A stretch of 64,000 nucleotides of DNA, taken from NCBI RefSeq assembly GCF_900188315.1, contig NZ_LT897781.1:3720001-3784000 (forward strand), in the 5' to 3' direction. This document shows positions 33,734 through 43,776 of this stretch, piece after piece. This DNA is from Marinobacter sp. es.042. GTDB taxonomy: Bacteria; Pseudomonadota; Gammaproteobacteria; Pseudomonadales; Oleiphilaceae. Position numbers and translations under genes: made by a program. Numbering within the stretch: the first letter of the stretch is position 1; each line of letters begins with the position of its first letter. The notes beneath the pieces were generated by a model that was not told where the DNA came from, did not search any database, and worked only from the letters and a program-made list of their open reading frames with translations.

Positions 33734-35017
33734 GTGACCAAGCCTGATACCGATCTGATCATTGCCGGTGGTGGCCTCGCCGGAGCGACCCTGGCCCTGG
33801 CGCTGGCACGGATGGTGCCGTCGCTGCGCGTGACCGTGGTCGAGGCCTTCCCGCTCGCGCCCGATGCCCTGCCGGAGAGTTACCAGCCGAGTTACGATGC
33901 CCGTTCAACCGCGCTGTCCTGGGGCTCCCGGCTGATCTTTGAAGAGCTGGGGCTCTGGCACCGGCTCTCCGAGCATGCCACTCCCATTGAACATATCCAT
34001 GTTTCTGATCGGGGGCATTTCGGCGCTACCCGGCTGCATGCCGCCGAGCATGGTCAGAAAGCGCTTGGTTACGTAGCGGACAATCGCTGGATGGGTTTGT
34101 GCCTGATGCGTGAGCTTCTGGATACCAATGTCCAGTGGCGGGCGCCGGCAGAAGTGACAGATATGACGCCTATACCCGGTGGCGTCCGGGTCCGGCTGTC
34201 GGAGGATGGCGAGAATGCCCCGGAGCTGACGGCTCGCTGTCTGGTGGTCGCAGATGGCGGTCGCTCAGGATTGCGCGAGAAACTTGGCTTCAGGGCCGAT
34301 CGTCACAGCTATGGCCAGAACGCCCTGATCGCCAATGTCTCCACCAGTGACAGTCACGGGTTCACCGCCTTTGAGCGGTTCACCGATGCCGGTCCCATGG
34401 CTCTCTTGCCCCATGGTTCTCCCACGCGTGCCGGGCACCAGTCGGCACTGGTCTGGACGTTATCCGATGAGGTCCTGGAGGAGGTTCTGGAGCTGCCCGA
34501 CGACGAGAAATGTCGCTGGCTTCAGGACCGGTTTGGCTGGCGTCTGGGTCGTTTTACCCGCATCGGTGCCTGTCATCATTATCCGCTGACCCTGACCACG
34601 GTGGATGAGCCAGTGCGCCCCGGGGTCGCCCTGGTGGGCAATGCGGCCCATGCCCTGCATCCGGTCGCGGGGCAGGGCTTCAATCTCGCGCTGAGAGGGC
34701 TCATGACGCTGGTCGAACAGTTCCGCCTGGCTGAAGAGCAAGGCAGGTCGATTGGCGATCTTGAGGTCCTGAAGCGCTACCAGGCACTGCATCGGGAGGA
34801 CTGGCAGCAGACGGTGCGCTTCTCCGATTCGCTTGTCCGTTTGTTCGGGCATTCCATGCTGCCGGTTACGGTGGCCCGCGATGCCGGCCTGGTGGGTCTT
34901 GATCTGTTGCCTGGGGCAAAACGCTGGTTTGCCCGCAAGGCCATGGGCCTGGGCGGCCGCCGCGCCCTGATTGAGCGGCCCGGAAGCCTGAACCGGGAGG
35001 CGCCGGCTAATGAGTGA
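33734..35017 (+). CDS. ubiH: 2-octaprenyl-6-methoxyphenol hydroxylase
   Basis: 427 residues, GTG start six bases after pepP. FAD monooxygenase of ubiquinone synthesis. Dinucleotide fold 'LIIAGGGLAGATLALALAR', 'DGGRSGLREKLG' (DG motif) and 'GVALVGNAAHALHPVAGQGFNLALRG' (GD-type motif with NAAH) identify the UbiH/UbiF family. UbiH is chosen by position after pepP and before a second paralogue; the exact ring position cannot be read from sequence. Confidence 0.88.
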   Translation: MTKPDTDLIIAGGGLAGATLALALARMVPSLRVTVVEAFPLAPDALPESYQPSYDARSTALSWGSRLIFEELGLWHRLSEHATPIEHIHVSDRGHFGATRLHAAEHGQKALGYVADNRWMGLCLMRELLDTNVQWRAPAEVTDMTPIPGGVRVRLSEDGENAPELTARCLVVADGGRSGLREKLGFRADRHSYGQNALIANVSTSDSHGFTAFERFTDAGPMALLPHGSPTRAGHQSALVWTLSDEVLEEVLELPDDEKCRWLQDRFGWRLGRFTRIGACHHYPLTLTTVDEPVRPGVALVGNAAHALHPVAGQGFNLALRGLMTLVEQFRLAEEQGRSIGDLEVLKRYQALHREDWQQTVRFSDSLVRLFGHSMLPVTVARDAGLVGLDLLPGAKRWFARKAMGLGGRRALIERPGSLNREAPANE

Positions 35018-36233
35018 GGCGCAAACGTTCGATATTCTTGTGGCTGGCGGTGGCATGATCGGTTCCGCCCTGGCTCTCGGGCTGTCACGACAAGGGTGGC
35101 ATGTGGGGCTGGTGGAAGGTTCCGGACATGAGTCTCTGGTTGAGGCCCTGGACTCCGCCACCACCGTTGCCGATTTCGAACCACGGGTCAGTGCCATTTC
35201 GGTGGCGAGCCAGCAATTGCTGGAGCAACTCGGAGTCTGGTCCGAGGTGACCGCCGGTCGGCACTGTCCTTACCAGACCATGAGGGTCTGGGATGGCGAC
35301 GGCACGGGGCGAATACAGTTTGAGGCCGCCGAGCTGCAGGCGAGAGCCCTCGGAACGATTGTCGAGAACCGCAGCATCGTCCGATCACTGTTCAGGGCTT
35401 TGGAACAAAGTCCGGTCGAACTGATTGATGGCGCGAGGATTACTGGCTGTAAACAGTTGTCTGGAACTTATACGGTTGAGCTGGAGGATGGTCGATCCTT
35501 GTCGGCGGGGCTATTGGTCGGTTGTGACGGTGCCAATTCCCGTCTGCGCCACTGGGTTGGCCTGCCAACGCGTGAGTGGGACTACGACCAGCAGGCAATC
35601 GTATGCACGGTGAAGACCAGCCAGAGCCACCGTTTCACCGCGTGGCAGCGATTTTCGACGACCGGGCCGCTGGCGTTTTTGCCCTTGCTGCCAGAGTCCG
35701 GAGATGAGCATTTCTGTTCCATTGTCTGGTCTCAGGATACCGCGGAAGCGCGGCGTCTGATGACTTTGGACGACACCGACTTTGCCGCTGAACTTGAGCG
35801 TGCGATTGAGCGCGAGCTGGGATCGGTGCAGTCCATTTCCGGCCGCTTCGCCTTTCCGCTTCGACAGCGGCACGCGAAGGACTACATTGCCCCCGGCTTT
35901 GCCCTCGTCGGCGATGCGGCCCATACCATCCATCCGCTGGCGGGACAGGGTGCCAACCTTGGCTACGGCGATGTACGGGCTCTGCTCGATGAGCTTTCGC
36001 GAGCTAAAAAGGCGGGCCTGAGTCCAGCCAATGAGCTGGTTCTGGCGCGCTATCAGCGCCGCCGGAAAGGCGAGAATCTCGCCATGATGGCCGCCATGGA
36101 GGGCTTCAAGCAGCTGTTCGGCCGTGATGAGCTGCCGGTCCGCTGGCTGCGAAATACCGGCCTGCGCTGGCTCAACCAGATGGGGCCGGTGAAAAATCGT
36201 ATAGCTGCCGAGGCCATGGGTCTTAACGGCTGA
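35010..36233 (+). CDS. ubiI: Ubiquinone-pathway FAD hydroxylase, UbiI-like
   Basis: 407 residues, overlapping the ubiH end by 8 bases. Same fold and motifs as its neighbour: 'LVAGGGMIGSALALGLSR', 'GCDGANSRLRHWVG', 'GFALVGDAAHTIHPLAGQGANLGYGD'. In this gene order (pepP-ubiH-x) the second paralogue is usually the C5-hydroxylase UbiI (VisC). Alternatives are UbiF or UbiM-type specificity. Confidence 0.8.
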   Translation: MSEAQTFDILVAGGGMIGSALALGLSRQGWHVGLVEGSGHESLVEALDSATTVADFEPRVSAISVASQQLLEQLGVWSEVTAGRHCPYQTMRVWDGDGTGRIQFEAAELQARALGTIVENRSIVRSLFRALEQSPVELIDGARITGCKQLSGTYTVELEDGRSLSAGLLVGCDGANSRLRHWVGLPTREWDYDQQAIVCTVKTSQSHRFTAWQRFSTTGPLAFLPLLPESGDEHFCSIVWSQDTAEARRLMTLDDTDFAAELERAIERELGSVQSISGRFAFPLRQRHAKDYIAPGFALVGDAAHTIHPLAGQGANLGYGDVRALLDELSRAKKAGLSPANELVLARYQRRRKGENLAMMAAMEGFKQLFGRDELPVRWLRNTGLRWLNQMGPVKNRIAAEAMGLNG

Positions 36234-36253
36234 ATACAAAAAGGAATTGTCCA

Positions 36254-37168
36254 ATGGCAGGAAGCAGCCTTCTGGTTCTGATCGATGACATCGCCACTGT
36301 GCTGGACGATGTTGCCCTGATGACAAAAGCCGCCACCAAGAAAACCGCAGGTGTTCTGGGGGATGATCTGGCGCTTAACGCCCAGCAGGTGACCGGTGTA
36401 AAGCCTGCCCGGGAACTGCCAGTGGTCCTCGCGGTTGCCCGCGGCTCCATGATCAACAAGGCCATCCTGGTGCCGGCGGCCCTTGCGATCAGTTTTTTCA
36501 TGCCCTGGCTGGTAACGCCTCTGCTAATGCTCGGCGGTGCCTTTCTGTGTTTTGAGGGCTTTGAGAAACTGGTGCACAAGTTTTTACACCAGGAGCAGGA
36601 CCAGAAGCGCAAGGGCGAGCTGCGTGAAGCCCTCAAGAGCCCGGACGTCGACTTGCGGGCGATCGAGAAAGACAAGATCAAGGGCGCCATCCGCACCGAC
36701 TTCATTCTGTCTGCCGAAATCATTGCCATTACCCTCGGAACGGTAACGACCCAGACCATCGGCATGCAGTTCATGGTGCTGGCGGTGGTTGCGATTATGA
36801 TCACAGTCTTTGTTTACGGCCTGGTGGCAGGGATCGTAAAGCTGGACGACGGCGGCCTCTACCTCAGCCAGCAAGAGAATCCGGTGCTCCAGCAATTGGG
36901 TTCAGGCATTCTCTGGCTGGCCCCCTATCTGATGAAGACACTTTCCATCCTGGGCACTCTGGCGATGTTTCTGGTGGGTGGTGGCATTCTTACCCACGGA
37001 CTGACGCCGGTATACGACGCTATTCATCACTTTGCCGAGGGTTTCAGTGGTGTGGCTGGTGTGCTCGTGCCAACGGTGGCCAATGGCCTGTTCGGTGTGC
37101 TGGCAGGTGCGCTACTGGTGGCCATTATCACGCCACTGACGCGATGGTGGCAGGCGAGGAACGCCTGA
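36254..37168 (+). CDS. DUF808 (YedI) membrane protein
   Basis: 304 residues. N-terminal 'LLVLIDDIATVLDDVALMTKAATKKTAGVLGDDLALNA' region is diagnostic of DUF808, followed by at least four membrane helices (e.g. 'LVPAALAISFFMPWLVTPLLMLGG', 'LAVVAIMITVFVYGLVAGIV'). AAGGA before the ATG; convergent with rsmE. Function unknown. Confidence 0.9.
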   Translation: MAGSSLLVLIDDIATVLDDVALMTKAATKKTAGVLGDDLALNAQQVTGVKPARELPVVLAVARGSMINKAILVPAALAISFFMPWLVTPLLMLGGAFLCFEGFEKLVHKFLHQEQDQKRKGELREALKSPDVDLRAIEKDKIKGAIRTDFILSAEIIAITLGTVTTQTIGMQFMVLAVVAIMITVFVYGLVAGIVKLDDGGLYLSQQENPVLQQLGSGILWLAPYLMKTLSILGTLAMFLVGGGILTHGLTPVYDAIHHFAEGFSGVAGVLVPTVANGLFGVLAGALLVAIITPLTRWWQARNA

Positions 37169-37181
37169 GAAGGCCGGGGCT

Positions 37182-37901
37182 CTAGAGGCAGGCGTCGAAC
37201 AGCCGGCTCACCAGTACCGGTACCGCGGTTTCGACTCGCAGAATACGGGGGCCGAGATGCACGCTCTGGCAGCCGGCTTCCTCCAGTTTTCCCACTTCGT
37301 AAGCCGTGAAGCCACCTTCCGGGCCAATGCAAAGCACGGTCGGCTGGTTAAGGTGCACAGGGCAGGGGGTGCTTGTGCCGGGATGCGCTACCAGGGCTCG
37401 TTTATCCGCCAACAGCGCCGGCAACTCATCTTCCACGAAGGGTTTGAACAGCTTGCGGATCTGCACACGGGGCATCAGGGTATCTTTTGCCTGTTCCAGC
37501 CCCAGCGTGAGGTTCTCCCGAAGCTGTTCGTCTGAGAGCCACGGCGTCTGCCAGAAGCTTTTCTCCACCTTGTAGCTGTTGATCAGCCAGAGGTCCTTCA
37601 CGCCCAGGGCAGCGCAGGTTTGCAGGATGCGACGGAACATCTTGGGCCGGGGCATGGCCAGAATCAGGGTGAGCGGCAGAGGAGCCGGCGGAGCCTGATC
37701 CAGCGTCACTCGCAGTTCTGCCTCGCTATCGGTAAGTCGGACGACTTCGCCGGTTCCAAGCTGGCCATCCGAACGGCCTACGGGAACGGTGTCGCCAGCA
37801 ATGACCTTGATAACGGACTGCAGGTGGGCCAAGCGCCGACCGCGCAGAACGGCCCGGTCAGGCGCTACGAAATCCTCGTTAAACAGTAACGCCAGATTCA
37901 T
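37182..37901 (-). CDS. rsmE: 16S rRNA (uracil1498-N3)-methyltransferase
   Basis: 239 residues, SPOUT fold. 'RILQTCAALGVKDLWLINSYKVEKS' and the C-terminal knot 'LCIGPEGGFTAYEVGKLEEAGCQSVHLGPRILRVETA' (GPEGGF, LGxRILRxETA) are diagnostic. Methylates N3 of U1498 in the small subunit. Overlaps the tatC end by 4 bases, the last gene of the ubi-his-tat block. Confidence 0.95.
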   Translation of the reverse strand: MNLALLFNEDFVAPDRAVLRGRRLAHLQSVIKVIAGDTVPVGRSDGQLGTGEVVRLTDSEAELRVTLDQAPPAPLPLTLILAMPRPKMFRRILQTCAALGVKDLWLINSYKVEKSFWQTPWLSDEQLRENLTLGLEQAKDTLMPRVQIRKLFKPFVEDELPALLADKRALVAHPGTSTPCPVHLNQPTVLCIGPEGGFTAYEVGKLEEAGCQSVHLGPRILRVETAVPVLVSRLFDACL

Positions 37902-38683
37902 TGGCCAGCAGGCTCATCGCTTTTCGGGTCTGCGACTTCCCGTTTTGCCAGCCGCCCGAAAAGGATACCGACTTCGAACAGGATCCACATGGGAACCGCG
38001 AGAAGGGTCTGTGAAATAATATCCGGCGGGGTCAGCATCATGCCGATGATGAAGCACCCCACCACCACGTAGGGGCGTTTGGCTGCGAGATCGGCGGGCG
38101 TGGTGGCGCCGGTGAGGATCAACAGCACTGTGGCGATCGGAATTTCGAAGGCCACACCGAAGGCGAAGAACATTTTGAGTACGAAATTGAGGTAGCTGGT
38201 AATGTCCGGGAGTTCGACGATGCCTTCGGGTCCTATCGCGGTAAAGAAGCCGAACACCAGCGGGAAAACCACGTAATAAGCGAACGCCGCGCCCGCATAG
38301 AACAGTATGACCGAGGTAAACAGCAGCGGAAAGGCCAGCCGTTTTTCGTGGGCGTAGAGGCCCGGCGCAATAAAGCTCCAGAGCTGGTAGAGAATGATCG
38401 GAATGGCAGCGAACACAGCCAGCACCAGGGCCAGCTTTAAAGGCGCGAAGAACGGCGAGGTGACGTCCGTTGCGATCATGGTCTGGCCAACGGGCAACAG
38501 CGAGCGTATAGGCTCGGACAGCCACAGGTAAAGTTCGTTGGCAAACGGATAAATGGCAGCGAAGCAGACCAGCACCGCAAGAACCATTTTCAGAAGGCGA
38601 TTACGCAGTTCGAGCAGGTGCTCGATCAGTGGCATTTCCTGCTGTTCCGGAGGCAGCTGGTTGCCGTCGGGTTTTGCATTCAT
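37898..38683 (-). CDS. tatC: Sec-independent translocase subunit TatC
   Basis: 261 residues, six membrane helices. 'PLIEHLLELRNRLLKMV' at the N-terminus is the conserved TatC cytosolic motif; 'SPFFAPLKLAL' and 'AKRPYVVVGCFIIGMMLTPPDIISQ' are also family marks. Receptor core for twin-arginine substrates with TatB. Overlaps tatB by 4 bases. Confidence 0.96.
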   Translation of the reverse strand: MNAKPDGNQLPPEQQEMPLIEHLLELRNRLLKMVLAVLVCFAAIYPFANELYLWLSEPIRSLLPVGQTMIATDVTSPFFAPLKLALVLAVFAAIPIILYQLWSFIAPGLYAHEKRLAFPLLFTSVILFYAGAAFAYYVVFPLVFGFFTAIGPEGIVELPDITSYLNFVLKMFFAFGVAFEIPIATVLLILTGATTPADLAAKRPYVVVGCFIIGMMLTPPDIISQTLLAVPMWILFEVGILFGRLAKREVADPKSDEPAGQ

Positions 38684-39153
38684 GAACGATTATCCGGCGG
38701 ACTTTGCGGGGTTTCGCGTTTGGGTTGTTCGTTTCCGTCAGAGCCGGAATCTGGCGTCTGCGAGGGGCTAATAGCATCGGGCTGATCCTGCGCTGGAGCC
38801 TCGGAGCCCTTTGGCTGGCCGGATACCCGCCGTGTCGCAGGTGCAGGCCTTGGCTTCTGGGTCTCGTTCTCGGGCAGGATCATGTGCTCGTATTTCCTGG
38901 CTTCGTCCAGGGCGCCGCGCACGGTTTTCTGAACGTCGTCGAGGCCAACATCTCCTGCCTTGCGAAGCTCGTCGCGGAGTTCGCCGGCTTTCAGTTCCCG
39001 GTCCAGTTCCGAGGTGAACTGGCCAACCATGCGCCGTGCACCACCCACCCAGCGGCCAGCCGCACGGGCAGCCGCGGGAAGGCGCTCGGGACCGAGTACC
39101 AATAGCGCTATGACGCCGCAGATCAGCAGCTCAAGAAAGCCGATATCGAACAT
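38680..39153 (-). CDS. tatB: Sec-independent translocase subunit TatB
   Basis: 157 residues. 'MFDIGFLELLICGVIALLVLGPERLP' gives the membrane helix, hinge and amphipathic region of TatB with its conserved Glu and LGPE motif. The C-terminal 70 residues are low complexity (Pro/Ser/Gln). Confidence 0.95.
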   Translation of the reverse strand: MFDIGFLELLICGVIALLVLGPERLPAAARAAGRWVGGARRMVGQFTSELDRELKAGELRDELRKAGDVGLDDVQKTVRGALDEARKYEHMILPENETQKPRPAPATRRVSGQPKGSEAPAQDQPDAISPSQTPDSGSDGNEQPKRETPQSPPDNRS

Positions 39154-39164
39154 TCAGCCTGGTC

Positions 39165-39404
39165 TCAGCTGTGGGACTTGTCCCGGGGCTTGTCTTCGGC
39201 CGCAGCCTGTTGCTGTGGCTGCTCCCCTTCCTTGCCTTCCAGGGATTCCTGGTTCTCGGCCTTGGAGTCCTCATCGTTCATGGACTTCTTGAAGCCGCGA
39301 ATGGCACCGCCGAGGTCACTGCCGATGTTGCGCAGCTTCTTGGTTCCGAACAACAGAATGACAATGCCGAGTACGATAAGTAATTGCCAGATGCTGATAC
39401 CCAT
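39165..39404 (-). CDS. tatA: Sec-independent translocase subunit TatA
   Basis: 79 residues. One membrane helix ('[21 protein letters not shown]', with FGTKKLR hinge) and the amphipathic helix '[11 protein letters not shown]' identify TatA, the pore-forming subunit. 11 bases before tatB. Confidence 0.96.
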   Translation of the reverse strand: MGISIWQLLIVLGIVILLFGTKKLRNIGSDLGGAIRGFKKSMNDEDSKAENQESLEGKEGEQPQQQAAAEDKPRDKSHS

Positions 39405-39493
39405 TACGGGGTCCTCGTTTTAAATGTTTCTGTTCAGTGACATTGTACGTTACCAGAACCGTTTCGCGGAAACCCGTTTAGAGGTATTCCCGC

Positions 39494-39823
39494 TCACTTG
39501 TTCCTCGACGCTTTTTCTTCCAGGCCTGACAGGTCGAACCGGCTGGCCAGTTCCTCCAGGATGTCTTTCGGGCCAAGGCCCAGGCTCGACAGCATCACCA
39601 TGCTGTGAAACCACAGGTCGGCCGTTTCATAAACCACGTCCCGGGTTTCTCCGGAATGCTCTGCGTCCTTGGCTGCGAGCAGGGTTTCCGTGCACTCTTC
39701 TCCCACTTTTTCCAGGATCTTGTTCAGGCCCTTGGCGTGGAGGCTGGCTACATAGGAGGTTTCCGGGTCTGCCTCTTTCCTGGCCTCCAGAACCCTCGCC
39801 AGGTTTTCCAGTACATCGCTCAC
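39494..39823 (-). CDS. hisE: Phosphoribosyl-ATP pyrophosphatase
   Basis: 109 residues, second step of histidine synthesis. MazG-like four-helix fold: '[31 protein letters not shown]' with the EExxE-type magnesium ligands, then '[13 protein letters not shown]' (ExxD). Follows hisI by 12 bases; here HisI and HisE are separate proteins. Confidence 0.94.
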   Translation of the reverse strand: MSDVLENLARVLEARKEADPETSYVASLHAKGLNKILEKVGEECTETLLAAKDAEHSGETRDVVYETADLWFHSMVMLSSLGLGPKDILEELASRFDLSGLEEKASRNK

Positions 39824-39835
39824 TGTCCGTGCTCC

Positions 39836-40252
39836 TCAGTTGCTGCCGTAAATAGTGCCGGGGTCCTTGATCACCGGGTCAACGCTGACCCACTGACCGT
39901 CTTTCAGAGTCCGATAGAAGCAGCTGCGTCTGCCAGTATGGCAGGCGATGCCGCCTTTTTGCTCTACTTTCAGCAGGATGACGTCCTCGTCGCAGTCCAG
40001 TCGAATGTCCCGGATGACCTGTTGGTGCCCCGAGGTTTCCCCTTTGCGCCAGAGCTTGCCCCGGGAGCGCGACCAGTATACGGCGTGCCCTTCTTCGGCG
40101 GTAAGCCTGAGCGACTCGCGGTTCATCCAGGCCATCATCAGGATATCGCCGGTGTCAGCGTCCTGGGCGATGGCCGGAACCAGACCGTCCTCTGTCCAGC
40201 GTATGGCATCCAGCCAATCAGGGGTCTCGACGTTATCCGAGCTATTTTGCAT
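39836..40252 (-). CDS. hisI: Phosphoribosyl-AMP cyclohydrolase
   Basis: 138 residues, third step of histidine synthesis. '[17 protein letters not shown]', '[20 protein letters not shown]' and '[30 protein letters not shown]' carry the zinc cysteines and magnesium aspartates of the family. Lies between ubiB and hisE. Confidence 0.95.
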   Translation of the reverse strand: MQNSSDNVETPDWLDAIRWTEDGLVPAIAQDADTGDILMMAWMNRESLRLTAEEGHAVYWSRSRGKLWRKGETSGHQQVIRDIRLDCDEDVILLKVEQKGGIACHTGRRSCFYRTLKDGQWVSVDPVIKDPGTIYGSN

Positions 40253-40279
40253 TTTCGTGAATCCTGAAATCTTTATCGG

Positions 40280-41923
40280 TTATCGGCTGCCCCGGAGCAT
40301 CAGTCCGCCGGCAATGGCAAACAGTGCCCAGCTCCAGGTAGGTACGCTTTCAATCCACTGCTGGCCCTCATGCTGGGTGCCTAAAACGCCCCCGATAATC
40401 AGCAGTACCGCGAGTGTACCCCGTCGCCAGCGCCGCTCGGTGCGGATCTGCTGTTCGCGGAGCAACTCCAGTGTCGCCCGGTTCTGGGGCTCGGTGGGCC
40501 CCGCCTGCCGTAGTTGCAAGAGTGCATCGTGCACCAGCTGGGGCATTTCCGGCGACTGTTCCAGCCAGGAGGGAAGGTGCGACTGCAGCGACTTGATCAG
40601 CCCGGATGGGCCAATGCGTTTGCGCATCCAGGTCTCAAGGAAGGGTTGCGCTGTGCTCCAAAGATCCAGATCCGGATACAGCTGGCGACCCAGGCCTTCC
40701 ACGTTCAGGAGGGTTTTCTGCAGCAGGACAAGCTGGGGCTGCACTTCCATGTTGAATCGACGTGCCGTCTGGAACAGGCGCAACAGGAAATGGCCGAAAG
40801 AGATGTCCTTCAAGGGTTTCTCGAAAATGGGCTCGCAAACAGTACGGATGGCCGCCTCAAACTGGTTTACCGGCGTATCGGGTGGTACCCAGCCGGACTG
40901 GATGTGCAGCTGTGCAACCTGCCGGTAATCGCGGCGGAAAAAGGCGAGCAGGTTGCGGGCAAGGTAGCTCTGGTCGTCCGGTGCCAGGGTGCCGACAATT
41001 CCGAAATCGATCGCGATATACCGGGGATCCGCCGGGTTCGAGGTGTCCACGAAGATGTTGCCCGGATGCATGTCGGCGTGGAAGAAGCTGTCCCGGAATA
41101 CCTGCGTAAAGAAAATCTCCACGCCTTTCTCGGCCAGTACCTTCATGTCGACACCTGCGGCTTTCAGAGCGGCGGTATCGGCAATGGGGATGCCGTGAAT
41201 CCGCTCCATCACCAGCACGGATTTGCGGGTGTAGTCCCAGTCGATAAAGGGAATGTAGATCAGCGAGGAGTTTTCGAAATTCCGGCGCAGCTGGCTGGCG
41301 TTGGCGGCTTCGCGCTGAAGGTCCAGCTCATCGTGAATGGTGGAATCGTAGTCGGCTACCACTTCCACCGGGTGCAGGCGCTTGCCTTCGGACCAGTATT
41401 TTTCCAGCAGGCCAGCCATCAGATACATCAGTGCCAGATCCTGACGGATTACCTTCTCGATGCCCGGTCGGAGAACTTTCACGACTACCTTCTGGCCGTT
41501 GCGCAGGGTGGCTGCATGCACCTGGGCAACCGATGCCGAGGCAAGCGGGTCCGGACTGAATTCGGCAAACAGGTCTGAAACCGGGGCACCGAGGGAGGTT
41601 TCGATAATGCTCCGGGCTTCATTGCTCGGGAACGGCGGTACCCGGTCCTGGAGGTTCTTCAGGGATTCCGCCATGTCGTCCGGCAAAAGATCCCTTCGGG
41701 TAGAGAGGATCTGGCCGAACTTTACGAACACGGGGCCCAGTTCCTCCAGCGCCAGCCGCAGGCGGTCGCCACGATCGAGTTTCGGTTGCGGGAACAGGTG
41801 CCAGGGCGCCAGCAGGAAAAACACCTTCAGGGGCGCGGGCAGTTCTGCGATTGGCAGGAACGTGTCCAGCCGATAGCGGCAAAATACCCAGGCAATTCGG
41901 AACAGGCGTTGCAGGCGGGTCAC
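40280..41923 (-). CDS. ubiB: Ubiquinone biosynthesis atypical kinase/ATPase UbiB
   Basis: 547 residues. ABC1/ADCK family: '[20 protein letters not shown]' (KxGQ motif), '[15 protein letters not shown]' (alanine-rich loop in place of the glycine loop), '[16 protein letters not shown]' catalytic loop and 'AIDFGIVG'. One or two C-terminal membrane helices near 505-545. Overlaps the ubiJ end by 4 bases. Confidence 0.95.
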   Translation of the reverse strand: MTRLQRLFRIAWVFCRYRLDTFLPIAELPAPLKVFFLLAPWHLFPQPKLDRGDRLRLALEELGPVFVKFGQILSTRRDLLPDDMAESLKNLQDRVPPFPSNEARSIIETSLGAPVSDLFAEFSPDPLASASVAQVHAATLRNGQKVVVKVLRPGIEKVIRQDLALMYLMAGLLEKYWSEGKRLHPVEVVADYDSTIHDELDLQREAANASQLRRNFENSSLIYIPFIDWDYTRKSVLVMERIHGIPIADTAALKAAGVDMKVLAEKGVEIFFTQVFRDSFFHADMHPGNIFVDTSNPADPRYIAIDFGIVGTLAPDDQSYLARNLLAFFRRDYRQVAQLHIQSGWVPPDTPVNQFEAAIRTVCEPIFEKPLKDISFGHFLLRLFQTARRFNMEVQPQLVLLQKTLLNVEGLGRQLYPDLDLWSTAQPFLETWMRKRIGPSGLIKSLQSHLPSWLEQSPEMPQLVHDALLQLRQAGPTEPQNRATLELLREQQIRTERRWRRGTLAVLLIIGGVLGTQHEGQQWIESVPTWSWALFAIAGGLMLRGSR

Positions 41924-42561
41924 AGGTTCTCCGATTCGTCAGTCTTGCCGCGGTTTTCAATCAGATTAAGCCGCGCTTCCAGTCTTTCCGTGCGCAGATT
42001 CAGCTCGTCGATATCCTCGAACGTAGCTTCCAGCTCCCGTCGACCGGGCAGTGCGCGACTTTCTTCGTGCACATACTCCTCGATGTTGGCATTCAGGGAC
42101 TGAAAGGCCTGTCGACTCCATCGGATAGAGCCGCGAACCCTTTGGCCCAGAAAGTGCGCGGGCACATCGCCAATGTGCCGGGCCATGGCGGCTTCCCAAT
42201 CCGGTTCAAGCTGGTTCAGGGCTCGTTGTAGCTGATGGGCCAGCGCTGTGTCGCCGGTCACGTCAAGACGGCCGTCGGCAAAGACCCGGTCATCGCCGGT
42301 GGCCAGCGCTGCAAAGGCGATGGGTTTGCCGGTGATCTCGAGCGCTGGCTGTTCGACCGGCTGGCTGCCGACGCGGACGCGGTTTCCGGCCCGGTCCAGG
42401 GTGTAGGTCAGGGCAATCGGGTCGGTGATATTGAACTGAACCGGGCCCGCCAACGCTTCCATCAAGGCGCTATGCCCCGCCGGATCCAGTTCCAGTGCCC
42501 GGTTCAGGGCGCTTTCCAGGATAGCGGAGACAGCGGAAAGGAGGGTGGGGCCGGGAAACAT
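41920..42561 (-). CDS. ubiJ: Ubiquinone biosynthesis accessory factor UbiJ
   Basis: 213 residues. N-terminal SCP2 lipid-binding domain ('[21 protein letters not shown]', '[31 protein letters not shown]') and a C-terminal coiled coil ('[27 protein letters not shown]'). It binds ubiquinone intermediates in the Ubi complex. The start overlaps the ubiE stop by one base. Confidence 0.92.
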   Translation of the reverse strand: MFPGPTLLSAVSAILESALNRALELDPAGHSALMEALAGPVQFNITDPIALTYTLDRAGNRVRVGSQPVEQPALEITGKPIAFAALATGDDRVFADGRLDVTGDTALAHQLQRALNQLEPDWEAAMARHIGDVPAHFLGQRVRGSIRWSRQAFQSLNANIEEYVHEESRALPGRRELEATFEDIDELNLRTERLEARLNLIENRGKTDESENL

Positions 42562-43352
42562 CAGGGCTTGATTCCCACGTGCAGGGCGACGATACCGCCG
42601 GTCATGTTGTAGTACTTGCAGTTCACCAGGCCGGCGTTCTCCATCATGCCCTTGAGGGTGTCCTGGTCGGGATGCATGCGGATGGATTCGGCCAGGTACT
42701 TGTAGCTTTCACTGTCGCCGGCGATGAGCTGGCCCATCAGGGGCAGGGCGGAAAACGAGTAGGTGTCGTAGGCCTTGCTCAGCAATGGATTGGTCGGCTT
42801 GGAGAATTCCAGGATCATCAGCTTGCCGCCGGGCTTGAGAACCCGGGTCATGTCGCGCAGGGCCTGGTCTTTATCGGTGACATTGCGCAGACCGAAGGCG
42901 ATGGATACCGCATTGAAGTTGTTGTCCGGAAACGGCAGATGCTCGGCATCCGCCTGTACGTATTCAATGTTGCCCGCATAGCCGCGATCGGTCAGCCGGC
43001 TGCGGCCCACCTGCAGCATGGAGGCATTGATGTCGGCCAGCACCACTTTTCCGGACGGACCCACAAGGTCTGAAAACTTCATGGTGAGATCGCCAGTGCC
43101 GCCGGCAATGTCCAGCACCTGGTGGCCGGGACGCACGCCCGAAAGCTCAATGGTGAAACGTTTCCAGAGCCGGTGAATTCCCATGGACATCAGGTCATTC
43201 ATGAGGTCGTACTTGCCCGCCACACTGTGGAACACCTCGGCCACCTGGCTCGCTTTCTGGCTCTTGGGCACATTGCGGAAACCGAAATGGGTTACGTCGT
43301 CCTGGCCGTTGCTGTTTGCGGCCTGGTTGGTTGGCGTTTGCTGCTCGCTCAT
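42561..43352 (-). CDS. ubiE: Ubiquinone/menaquinone methyltransferase UbiE
   Basis: 263 residues, SAM-dependent C-methyltransferase. '[22 protein letters not shown]' and '[18 protein letters not shown]' (SAM motif I), '[19 protein letters not shown]' and '[15 protein letters not shown]' are diagnostic. First gene of the ubiE-ubiJ-ubiB-hisI-hisE-tatA-tatB-tatC-rsmE run; its promoter lies in the 125-bp divergent gap to 43478. Confidence 0.96.
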   Translation of the reverse strand: MSEQQTPTNQAANSNGQDDVTHFGFRNVPKSQKASQVAEVFHSVAGKYDLMNDLMSMGIHRLWKRFTIELSGVRPGHQVLDIAGGTGDLTMKFSDLVGPSGKVVLADINASMLQVGRSRLTDRGYAGNIEYVQADAEHLPFPDNNFNAVSIAFGLRNVTDKDQALRDMTRVLKPGGKLMILEFSKPTNPLLSKAYDTYSFSALPLMGQLIAGDSESYKYLAESIRMHPDQDTLKGMMENAGLVNCKYYNMTGGIVALHVGIKP

Positions 43353-43477
43353 GGGGCATGTCCTGTCAGAATCTGAACCCCGTATTCTAACCGCTGACGG
43401 GGTTGCTACAAGGGTGGCGGTGAGTTAAATAGCGCCCTAAACTGTAAATCTATCCAAATCCGAGAGAAAACCGCTTC

Positions 43478-43756
43478 ATGTCTGTAATTGATGTACATCG
43501 CCCGCACACCCTGGATCAAGAACACGCAAGGCAGGCCGCAGAATCCCTTGCCAAAGACCTGTCCAGTCAGTTTGACGTGCATTATGAGTGGGAAGGCGAC
43601 CACCTGAAGTTCAAGCGCAGTGGCGTCAAGGGGCACCTGAACATCACGCCGACAGACCTGCACATTCACCTGGAGCTGGGCATGATGCTGCGGCCCTTCA
43701 AATCGCGGATCGAGCAGGAAATCCACTCCCAGCTGGACCAGATCATCAAGGCCTGA
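43478..43756 (+). CDS. Polyhydroxyalkanoic acid system family protein
   Basis: 92 residues. 'FDVHYEWEGDHLKFKRSGVKGHLNITPTDLHIHLELGMML' fits the PHA granule-region family often beside ubiE and phasin genes in Pseudomonas relatives. A small soluble protein of unknown activity. Divergent from ubiE. Confidence 0.85.
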   Translation: MSVIDVHRPHTLDQEHARQAAESLAKDLSSQFDVHYEWEGDHLKFKRSGVKGHLNITPTDLHIHLELGMMLRPFKSRIEQEIHSQLDQIIKA

Positions 43757-43776
43757 GCCAGCCAACTATCCCCGGC

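Noticed and set aside
40514..41578. A 354-codon frame antisense to ubiB
   Set aside because: Shadow of a conserved gene in high-GC DNA.
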